Below are positions 25,301 through 37,300 of a stretch of DNA of 52,743 bases, piece after piece. The stretch's first letter is position 1, and each line of letters opens with the position of its first letter. Source of the stretch: a virus; IMG/VR virus record IMGVR_UViG_3300021371_000023, positions 1 to 52,743 of that record. The stretch is one strand, 5' to 3'. The position numbers and the translations under genes were made by a program. The notes beneath the pieces were generated by a model that was not told the origin of the DNA, made no database searches, and saw nothing but the letters and a program-made list of their open reading frames with translations.

Positions 25301-28300
25301 ATGGAGGAAAATTTAAACGACAAGCTTATTCCGCTGACGAATGCAAAGCCGGAAGAAGTTGATGAAGCTTTGACAGGTCAGCCTAGTACAGTACAAAAAA
25401 CTGACCAAGAGCTTCGAGCGGAAGAGTATCAAGCTGGAAACGTTGTTGCTAAAGGAGTTGATTTTTCTGACTTAGGGTATTTAGATAAAGATCTTCGTCT
25501 GCGTATTCAGAATAACCAAGATGGTTATTTAGGAATGGATCTCGACCCTTTGATGGACCGCACATTTGTGACTGGTCTAGATCAAGGCGAGACCTTTGAT
25601 AATCCTGCACGTCTGTATGACAAATCTCAAGAAGCTCAAGGAGTATTTGAGAAGATATTTAACGGGTCTGTGCAGTTTGCTGGAGACACTGTTTTAAATA
25701 TAGGTCAGGGTATTGGCGGAACTTTTTATGGATTGGGTTCTGCAATTGCCAATCAAGAGTTTTCTAAGTTTTACGACAACTCTGTAACCAATGCACTTGA
25801 TCGTGCTGAGGAATATTGGGGTAAGACTTTTGAAGTCAAAACAGGTGGCAACCAAGGAGGCATAAAACAAGGAGCTAATTTTATTTTCAATGATCTTTTT
25901 GGAGGTCTTTCTTTCTTAGTTGGTGCTGTAGCAACAGAAGCTATTCTGAGTGCAGTTACAGTAGGTTCAGGCGGGGCTACTGCAGGAGTTCAAGCAGCTG
26001 CTACAGCAGGGTTAGTTGCTCGGGGTTCTCGTATTATGAAGAACATTGCTAATGGCGGTCGCAGAGTCATTAGCGGTAAATATGTAGATGAAGTAGCGAG
26101 AGGAATTAGTGCTTTAGGAGATGATGCTACTAGAGTAGCTGCTGCAGGAGGAATTACCTCAGCATCTTCTCAGGTAAATAAAGCGATGCGCTACAATACG
26201 TATGGTCGCGTAGCTCGCCAGTGGTTTACAGGAGCTGGTATGGAGGCTTCTATGGAAGCGCGACACACTTTAAATGAAGCTGTAGAAGAAGAGCGTAGAG
26301 AGTACGAATCTCGGTACGGTGCGGGTTCATTTACTGAGGAGAAAGAGCAGGCTGTACGAGAGCAATATGAGCCTCATACAAATGCGGCATTCTTGACAAA
26401 CTTTGCTTTAGTTGGAGTCAGTAATATGGTGATGTTTCCAAAAATATTTGGTACTCGTATGCGGGGACAAATGTTTCGGACACGTCTCAGGGACGTAAAT
26501 CAAATGAGTACCTCCCAACAAACACGATTAGCGCGGAGGCTAGGAGTTGACAAATCTGCTCTACCTAAGTATATAGAAAGTAGAGGGTCATTTGACCTGA
26601 ATACTTTGGGCTTTGGTAAAGCTACTAATATGGGTAAGCTAGCTCGTGGTACAGCTATTTTGCGTAGAGGTGCGTATGAAGGTGTTGTAGAGGAAGGTTT
26701 GCAAGGTGTAATTGCTCGAAGCACAAAAGATTACTTGCGGCATAAGTACGACGAAGAAAACCAAACTCAGACTGTCAACTTTATGGACAACTTGAGCGCT
26801 GGCTTTCAAGGTTCATACGGTACAAAAGAAGGACTTAAAGAGGTAGGTATTGGTATGCTCTTAGGTATAATGGGAGCACCCTGGGCAGCTAAAGTAAAAA
26901 GCCAAGATGGGAAAAAAGACGTTTACAAGCTACGGCTTTTAGGCGGTTACCAAGATGTCCGAAAAGGGATTTTAGAGAGAGATGAAAAGATGCAGCGCAT
27001 CTTAGATCTGCATGAAAAAGACGGAGGTGTACTTGAGACTTTACGCGCAGAAGTAGAGAATAGTGTAGTGCAGAATGGTCTTCAACGCGATATGGATGCT
27101 GCAGCTTTAGCTGGAGACTTCAAGCGCATGAAAGACATTGAGCAAAACCAAATATTTAGTCATGCAGCAAGTAAAATTATTACGGGCAGGTATGATGATG
27201 CTTTAGTAGAAGCTAAGTCTATCCTAGACGACATGACTGCGGACGATTACCGGCAGTTGCTAGGTAAAGATGGAGACTCTATGTCTGATCAGGAAGTCTT
27301 AGCACGGAAAATTGAAGTCTACGAGACTTACGAAAACCAAATGAAGGCTGCAAAGACAGCTTTTGAACGAAGCCAGGAGATTTATCGCGGGCGCGACCCC
27401 GAAGTAAACACGGCTATTGCAAACACATTGTACAATATAGAAGCATACGATGTACGCGAAAAGAAATTAGCCCAGACGTTAGCCGACAATATTAAAACTC
27501 TTAATGCAGACACTGTTCTTAGCGGTCAGCGCATACAGCATTATTTAAATATCAGTATGCAAGACATCGAAAAGATGTCTGCCTTACGTGAGAAAATTCG
27601 CAGAATCGAAAAAGGTCTGCAGACAAAGCTTGAGCGTAAGATTATTAAGAATATTAATGCAGAGAAAGCTGCAGCTAGACAACAAGAAACTCAAGAAGCT
27701 GAGCAAGAGTTAGAACGTCTTAGAGAGCAAGAAGAAAGCCTAACTCAAGCCTTTATGTCTAGGGGAGCTATTGAGGGAGAATATAATTTTAATAGAGACG
27801 AACAGGTAGCGCGTATCAATGCTCTCGTGGACATGCACGAAGCTTTGGATGCTATTTCTCTGGTAGACACAGAGTTGAATGTGTCTGAGATTCAAGAAGT
27901 TATCGCTAGTCTGTTTGAGCTTAGTGAAGACCGCATTGCGTTAATTAGGCTGCACAACCAGCTTTTAGAAGATGGTGGCTTGGCTAATTACATAGCTTCT
28001 ATTGAGGGTGTAATTACTGCAGGCGCAGAGATAAACAAAGCTCTTAAGAAACGTGCGGAAAATAACGAAGACAACGCCTCAGATTTAAATTCTGAAAAGT
28101 CTCAAGTTACAGAGGATGATGATGATGTGGTTGCAGAAGATATAGATGAAAGTATCAACGAAGACCCTAACTATTACGATGATGCTGAGAATTCTGAAGC
28201 CGAAGCCGCAGCTGCTGCTGAAGCTGCTAGCGACTCAGAGTCTGAGTTTTCTGAAGAAGATTATGAGCGGGGAGAAGAGAGTTCTGACGGCAAGTTAACT

Positions 28301-31300
28301 GAAGACGATACCGCCAAGAAATTTCAGCCACCTCCTTCTTCTGAAACGGAAACTAGTACAAATTCAGAAAATGATCCGGCTCCTCAAAAAGAGGTAGTGC
28401 CAGAAGATAAAGCTACTCCATCAAATGTCACTTCTACTGGAAAGCTGTGGTTAGACATAGAAGTAGAGGGTAAGCTTAAGCCTAATGTGACAGATGTTCA
28501 AAAGCACTTAGCGTTAAATGGAAGTGAGGGGTTAATATTTAGGGCTACTCAAATAAATGGAGACGAGGTTGAGATTGTTGTAGAAAGTGTAAAGGGGAAT
28601 CTTCCAACTTTCCCTGGCGGCAATAAACTTATGTCTATTGGTGTTTCTAACTTTGAAAACGTTTTTGGCGAAGGTTCTTTAGCTCTAGCTAATGCTGATG
28701 CGGGGTATACGTTCTCTCTAGAGATTGAGTCCTATGGTAGTGGAGTGCTGATGCACTACTTGGATAAAGAAGGAAAGATTAAGGGAGGTCCACAAATAGT
28801 AGGTGATGTCCTTACTGATCCTAAGAATCAACTTATAGAAGTTGTTTATTCTGTACGAGACTCTGAAAACGCTACAACTTTCTTCAGTGCTTTAACAGGT
28901 AAAGACATTTCTAACTCGAGTAATGAGGAGATTAAAACGTTTTTAGCCGAAAACACAAAGACTAGGTCGGGCTTGCGGACGGGTTCTCACTACGCAATAG
29001 TTCGAGACAGTCGTACTCAGAATCTTACGTTCGCTCCTATTAAAGGAAACTCTATAGGCATTGCATCTTCTAGGTTTATTCTTAGGGCATTGCAGACTTT
29101 GAATATTGCTTCTGGTGCTCAGACTAAAGAACAGCACCAAATGAGCGATCAAGAGTACGATCATAATGTGCGCCAATTAGAAGAGCATTTCGATATAGAT
29201 TTTGGACAAGAGGGTTTTGATTTAGCCAAACAGATTAATAAAGTTATCCGTTCTATTTCTGGAGTAAATGCATTTAAGGATGTCTCTGAAATACGAGAAG
29301 GTCAAAAGAACGCCAAAACAAATCAGATACAAATATTCCCTTCTAACAATAAGAAGGGCGCTCAACTTGTAGTCTATAAAGCTGGTATAGATCCTATGCA
29401 GCAACTGCTGGATGGGCAAGGCAACCCAAGAGTTGATGGGAACAATAAGCCGTATAGAGTTAAAAGTTCTTGGAAGTCTGATACTACCTCAAAAGAAGGG
29501 CGGTCAGACTTTTTAAGGCTACTTGGTGGTATCCGACATTCTTCTACGTTAGAACAACGTAGCCTGCTTAAAAGTGCAGGCAAAGTAATGTCTCAGTTAG
29601 ACTTTGGAAGTACCCTTTATGAAGATGGTAATACTGCTCAGGGATTGAAAGTAGAGCCTTTAGAGTCCTATGAGTTTATTGCAAATAACTTTCTGTTTGG
29701 TTCATATATCGACACACGAAAAGCAAATCGAGGAGACCGTGGGCCTTTAGAAATTATAGATCCGATTACAGGTGAGCGTAAAGTATATGCTAACCGAGTA
29801 AAGCAGATGAATATTGTGCCTGTAGTTGCAGATACTGGCACAGCTTCAGAACAAGACACGGAACAAGGCACTGAATCTACTGAAAGCTCTACAGCTGAGG
29901 AAAGTTTCTTCAATACGGATTCAGAAGGAGAGACAGACTATGCAGATGATGAACTCCAGGGAGGAGCGATTGACCCTTCGGTTCAGACAGATACTACTGA
30001 AAACGGTGGTTCGAGTTATGATGGCCTAGATGATGACATAGACTATGACGACGACGACGACGGAGGTCTTTTTTCCGCTTCTGCTCGAACAGAGACAACT
30101 GACGAGGATTCAATCTCTTTTTCGCCAAGGGGATCTGAATCTAAAGCTAAGCTTAGTCCTATGGATAGGGCTGGTAAGAATATGCGTGTGTCAGGTCTTA
30201 CAGTTAAAGAAACTGAAGAGGCCATCAATATTATTGTGGGTCTTGCTGCTCGTTTAGTACAAGTGCATTCTGTTACTAAACGTAGGAATCAGGCTATGAC
30301 TTTGGGCAGTTTAAAAAGGAATGTGTATCGGGTGCTTAAAGGAACGAATAAAAGACCTAGTCCTATATCCCAAGTATTCAATACGTTACCTAAGGCTGAC
30401 CAAAAGAAAATTCAGATTCTTCTTAAAAACTCTAACGCAGGCACCAGTAAAAAAGAAGTTGGGTATAGTTTGATGTTTGACCAAGCCTTCTTTTTAGCAG
30501 CGCAAAGATTAGTGCTAGGAACACATGGATTGTTGAAGCTTGGAGCGCAAAACTTAAACGAACTTTCTGAAGCCTATGACGGTCTCACAGATTTAACTGA
30601 GGAAAACTACGACCGAGCAGATCTTTCTATGAAAGAGTTCGAGGATAAGTTTAGTTTTACTGTAGACCCGAAAGCTACGCAAGGAATATTGCTGCGTAGG
30701 CAGCTTATGGCAATACGTCATACGCACACAGACAGTAAGACTAAAACGTTCTTAGGACTTCGTAAGTACATAGACCACAGTACGATATCAGGTATACTGA
30801 ATCAGGAGTTAGCAGGCATCAAGCCCAACTTCAGGGATGTAAAGGAGAAATTAGAAAAGTCAGTAGCTCAGTATCCTTATATAAAGGACATCTTAAAGTC
30901 TATGGACATTAAAACTTTAGATGTAAAAGACCCTTTCTACAATCAAAAGCTGAACACCATGCTTCAGCTCCGCCAGCAGTTTGTGGTATTTGCATCTAAA
31001 GATGCTGTCACTTACTTGAGCACAAAGCACAACATAAATCAGGGTGCTTTTGGTACAGTCTACTTGTTTAGTAGTAATGAGCGTAACATGGGAGTCCATG
31101 CGCTTCAAAACTTTTTATCTAAGCTTGTCACAAATGGGTTCTACAACTATACGAAAGGCGTTCCTGAAATAAATAAAAAGAAGTTCCAGTCTTTTGTAGC
31201 TGAACTTGATGCGATTACAGAAACTGATAATTCTACAAAAACGAAAGCAGACTTAATTAGTCAACTGTTCGAGCGTGAGCTAAAGATGACTATTCCAGCG

Positions 31301-34300
31301 CACTTATTTACTAGTGAAGTGCCAGGTATGGAAGATATCGAGGCTGAGTTGGGTATAGGAAACAGCAAAATGGATCCTGTCAGTGCTTTTGGACATTTGC
31401 GGTATGTAATGCGTAGCGTTGCTACGGGTCAGGTTTCTAAGACTACAAATATTATGTCGCTGCCTCAGACGATGCAGTTCAAGAAATTCTTTATGCTCAG
31501 TGCGACTCAAGGTGATGACTTGATTCAAAATACGAGTAAGGATGCTGCAGGTAATCTTAGGTGGCACTATGTTATGCCTAAGCTTTTGAGCGATAAGATT
31601 AAGTCAATCAAGAACTTAACTGACGAAGAGATAGAAGAGGCTTCGGTATATCTGCAGAATAATCTTTTGTATCAGATGTCTGGAGACAGTGCGTTGATGG
31701 CAAGTAAGCTGAAGGTCGATTACTACGACGCTCACAGTAAGCTAAGGTCTAGCATGAACCCGAAAGAATGGTTGAAGATGAGTCCTGGCGATCGAAAGCT
31801 AGCTCAGCTTATTCTTTATGGGAACGATAATACCTACATACAACGTAACGGGAAAAAGATTATGCTTTCTCGGTTTACGCTGCCTACAATAGCTGATAAG
31901 GAAACTATGCCTGTCATACAAGTTGCTTCAGCATCTGTACAGGTAAACAATAGGATTCTTTTAGACGGGGTATCTAAAAAAGATATGCCTATACAAGATT
32001 TGCGTATAGAGCATTTTATAAATACCCGTAACTACTACAAGGACAATATCAAATCTCTGGTAGATCAAGAGCTAACTCGCATAAACAATATCGAAGAGGA
32101 AAACTTTAGCGAGCTTCCAACTGAAGCGCAGAGACAAGCAAATAAAATCATCATGTTCCCTGAGTTGAATGTGTTGCTTGACAAGCATCCTCTCAGTAGT
32201 ATGAAAGGATCTGGCGACAGAGCTGCTTTCCATAAAGATGCAGAAGTAATTATTACTGCAGCCATGAATCGAGATATGCAGGAGGGTTTAACGCAAATGC
32301 ATCACTCTGGTATATTTGATTTGTACGAGAAAAGTGGTCCAGACGGTACAGTATATACAGATTCCGAAGGGAATGAGGTACCAAGGATTCGGCAAGAAGG
32401 AGCTATCTCTAATTTGAGGTTCTTCAATAAAGCGCACTTGTTGGCTAAAGGAGATGTTACAGGCAAGTCAAGCCAAGAGTTTATAGCTAATCATTTAGGC
32501 TTAGAAGTAGACAACAATATTCCTGCAAAGCAAATGTTCTTAGCATATCACGCTAAGTTTGTGGCAGAGTCTAGAGCCGTACGTGCACATACAGTGCAGG
32601 CAGTTACAGGAGACGTAGGCGTCTACTGGAAAAAGGATGTCAGCTCGACCCTAAAGAATATGCAGAAGCGTCTTGCTGCATTGATCGCTCCAGGTACTGT
32701 AGTCCCTAGTATTACTAAAGAGGATATCCCGAATACTCCGGGAGTAGATTCTATGGGTAATACTGTAGTCAAAAGGATTCTCATTAAAGATTTTAAGACT
32801 GATGCTTCTAACATTGCAGAACTTAAAAAGCTTTTACCAAACTCAGAGCTATCCGCATATCTAAACATAGAGACTACAGATGCCGCAGAGTACATTACTC
32901 CACGAGAGCGGCTGCTTAATTTGTTAGCGGAAGGTAAGATTAGCCGAAAAGAATTCAGCGGTCTTTTAGTTAAAGCAGAAAGTGGTCAGACTTTAGAAAA
33001 AGAAGAGATGGGATATTTCCGTCCAGGAAAACCTGTAGCAGCAGGCGATCATGGTACGCACCATTTCTATATTAAAAGTGCTGAGTTTGTGTTGCTGCCT
33101 AGCGATATACAAGGCACGAGTTTAATGAACTTGTATGATTTTATGGTTGCTACTGATGTCGGTAGAGCTACTCATGAAAGTGCATATAAAGTAGGACGTC
33201 GAGCTAACACAGCTATCGACATTTATGAGGATGATGGTAGTGTCCGGAAGTTTACTGCTGAAGAGATTGAGGATGTAGCAGAAAACCTGACAGGCAAGCG
33301 TTACGATCAAGACCGTAGTACTTTCAAAATTCAGCAACAAGTTCCAGTTAAAACCAAACTTGAGACTGTTCACGGTACTCAAATCTCTAGACTCTTTGAT
33401 GTAGGCCTGCAAAACGAAACAGGTTTTGATGAGTATGGAGTATTCAAAGCCTTTAGAAAAGATGGAAAGCTTCGGGGTAAAGACTTGAAAGTCATTTATA
33501 ACAACGCACGAGGAATAGAAAACCAGGCTAAAAAAGTAGCCTTCTACAAAAAGTACGGTGTAGGAACTCCAGAGTATAAGGTGAAGATGGCAGCACGTCT
33601 TCGTGAGGAAGGTGCTAATAGGGGTTACGGCATGAATGAAATGGCTGCCTTACACTTTGACCCAGATACTCAAGTGTTTTCAGTTCCTCTCTGGGGTACT
33701 GCTAGTGCTCAGCGTATTGATAGCTTACTTATCTCTATTGTAGAGTCAGAAATAATTAAACCTCGCACGTTAGGTTTCTCTGGACCTATTGCTCCTGAGA
33801 TAGGGTATGCTTTTGAAAACCTGTCAAAAGCGCAGAAAAGCTCTATTTCATGGGTGACTAACTCTGAAGGTCAGCCTATATGGAAAGGCAACTCTTTAGA
33901 AACTACCACTAAGGCCAAACCTTACGATGAAATTATTTTACCCTGGAAGTTCAAGGCTGACCTAGGTAAGTTCCAAGATGAAAATGGCAATATTGATATC
34001 AACCGGATTGATAGTCAGCTCTTAGATGTATTTGGATATCGTTTGCCTACTCAAGCAAAAGCTTCTAGCTCTTCTTTCCGTGTTGTAGGATTTTCTGGGC
34101 CTGAAGTGGGCGATAGAATTATTGTCCCTAAAGAATTGGTTGGGCGTATCGGTCAAGACTACGATATTGACAAACTGTTTACGCTCATGTTTGACCATGA
34201 GCTGTCTGATACTGAGGTTGATAAGCCTCGTCTTGTTAAGAAGGCGAGCTTAAGCAAATCTGAAGTGGAAAGCTACACCGATAAAGAGCTTTTAAATGAG

Positions 34301-37300
34301 TCTTTAGAGGTTATGGATGTGGAAGCTTTGGAAGAGCTTATCAGCCGGGCGCGAAACACTCAGATTGACGTGTACCATAGCTCACATCGAAACACGTCTG
34401 AGAAAGTCCGTAAGATTATCCACGAGCCTATTGGCGATGGCTATGCTGAAGACTTAGCTGATATTGTAAATGCTAAAGGGGATTTGATTTTAGATCCCAT
34501 GGGTGTGAGTTACAATGATTTTACTACTGCTGATGCAAGTGCGGGAGCTACAGCCCTAGGTGTATTTGCTGTACAAGGAAGTCTTCATGCAGTTATTAAT
34601 TCTAATCAGCTTGATATCTACTTGGCTGAAGGAAACTACATGGATGTTGTAGAAATTGGTCAGACTAAGGGTCAAAGCTTGATGCGCAAAGGTCGAGCGA
34701 TTAGTAAGGCAGCTTGGGCTAAGCTTGGTAAAGATGAAATACTGGACGACAGTTTTATTTTGCTGGACAAAGAAACAAAAGCCGGTACTGTTACTAAGCA
34801 GTTTAACCGGATGATGAACCATGCTTTGGACAACCAAAATAATGGGTTGTTAGGAGACCTCAGGATTTCTAGAGAGACCTATCCCTTGTGGAGTATGCTT
34901 ACTCATCATGGATACAACCAAGAAACAATAGAGTTAATTGTCAGCTCTAGTGCAATCAAAAATGTTGTAGAGGTTTCTAAGTCTAGAAGTGCTATGACAA
35001 ATGGCAACTACTTCGAGCTGCCTAAGTACTTGTCTAACGAAGTAAAAATCAGAAGGACAGCAATACTTCAAAGCTTTTCTACTGAAAAGTTTGATACTTT
35101 AGAAGGTGAGGAATTGCAGGCTGCAATTTCTAACGCTTCCAAAGAATACACTAAGTGGCGTAGATCAAATAAGATCAATTTCGCCGTAAATAAAGAGTGG
35201 TTGGTTGCAGATTTCAAAGGCCAAGACCTTGGAGAACGTGAGCGTCAGATCTATGAGGTGGGGCTTTTAGAGCTGTTCTTGAAAACGATTAACCAAGGAA
35301 AGCGCTTAGCTAAATTCTCAGACACTTTGCGTAGAGACAGTGTGTTCCCAGCACATAGACAAGAGCTGAACATGATGATTCAGGATACTACTGTTTATTA
35401 CTATCCTAATAGGGGAATGAATGGCTTGCTGAATCTTCCTGGAGAAGACAGCATGGCTAAGTCTAATGGAATCGCGTTTGGAGATTGGAATAAAGTTTTG
35501 GCTCTTGCTAACGCTAGCCTGAAAGCAAAGAATAAATATGGAGCAAACAGCAAGCAGTATAAAGAAAGTGTAAGAGCTTTGAATGCTTTCAAGCAAGCTG
35601 AAATGGAACGCTTGCGTACTCAGATTTTGCAGAATACCCATCCAGGGCAGTTAGCTGATTTGGTTATGAACTTAAAGGCTGATGGCGTCTTTAGTTTAAG
35701 CCAAGAGCATGTGGATAGAACACATATGTATGATACTGCTTTAGCTTACTTCCAGGAGCAAACCCAAAGTGTTACAAAGATGCATAGCTGGCTTAAAGGC
35801 TTGCGGTCGTATCACTTTGCTAGGCTGGCAGAAAAAATTGATGGTAGTAGGAATGCTCGAGAAATCCGTAATTCTCTACTCGTCGACCCAGACACAAACT
35901 TAGCGTCACAAATTACTCAGGCTAAAAAAGATTTTCCTAGCCTAGAGAGGAACCCCTTTTTAAAGCACCTCATACTTAATGTAGATACTAGTGCTCACGG
36001 ATACTATACAGTAGAGTTTACAGGGGACCGCAATCTTAATGTTACTAGTCAGGAGCTTTTGTCTGGTATGCACGATCTCCTTACGCACAAAGAAAAAGAA
36101 GTGCGGCAGCTTGGAAAGTCTGTTGTATTGTACTCTTTAGTCACTGGAGGGGGCTTAGGTTCTCGCTCTTTCTCTAAGTATGTTTTAGCAGAGTACTTAG
36201 AAGAGAATGGTATCCGCCAAGAGTTGATGAATGCTGTGGACAAGGACAGTGTATTTTGGAATACTGAGGCGCATAGGCAAATTGTAATGCACAACCACAC
36301 CTTGATTCCTCGCGCACCAGAGTTTGGTCAAGATGTAGTGCGTACCCAGGAAGAAGACCCTACAGAAAGAACGGTTATTGAGATCGGATTCAAAAATGGT
36401 GGTCAAGATGGTAGTCAGAGCGAGAGGGATGCTACTCTAAATTTTGGATTTTTCCGCGATAAAAAGTCTAACAGACCTCACGAAATAGGCAAATGGCTGC
36501 GCACAGAAATCATCGATGGTGTGCCATGGGACTATTATGAGGCTATACAGTTACAAGGCATCAAAGGCAACTTCTTGCATAAAGAGTACAGTAGCTACGC
36601 GCAAGATGAAGAAGGTAATTCTACAGGATTTACTTCTGAGATAGAAATAGAGCGCGTAAAACCTTCAGAAGAAAATGAAGACTACAATGATAAGGATGGT
36701 TACTCCGACGAGGAGTTAGAGAGGGCTGAAGAATTTGATGACGGAGATGCTTTCGGAAGTGGTACTGATACTAATGGCACAACTACTGTTGAGGAGAATC
36801 CCGCAGTAGAAGAAGCTTTTGGTACTGAAGGTGAAGATAAAAACACAGATTCATTAATTACAGGCACGGATCCTATAGACTATGATAATATGGATTTTGA
36901 CGATAGCGGCGATGGCGGCCTCTTCTCCGCTTCTCCTAGGACTCGAGTTGTAGTACCTGTAAAAGAAAGTCCTGTAGAAGCCTTTGTAAACCGTAACGGG
37001 ACAAAGCTAAACGCGGTCTTAGAGAAGATTATGCTGATGGAGTCTATGATTCCAAAAGAAAAGCAAGTACGGATACGTGTTCTGTCTAATATGAATGCGC
37101 CATCTACGTACAACTCTAAAACGCATACTATCGATGTTCGTGCGGATATTACAGATGCAGAGTTTACTCATGAGCTGGTTCACGCATATACTGTGTGGGC
37201 AGTCACTAGTAAAGATCCGCGTGTAAAGCAGCAGGTGCAGCAGCTTGAAACTTTGCGGCGGAAGCTCACAAGCGCAGAAGGTCTAGCTGCAATGGGTTTG

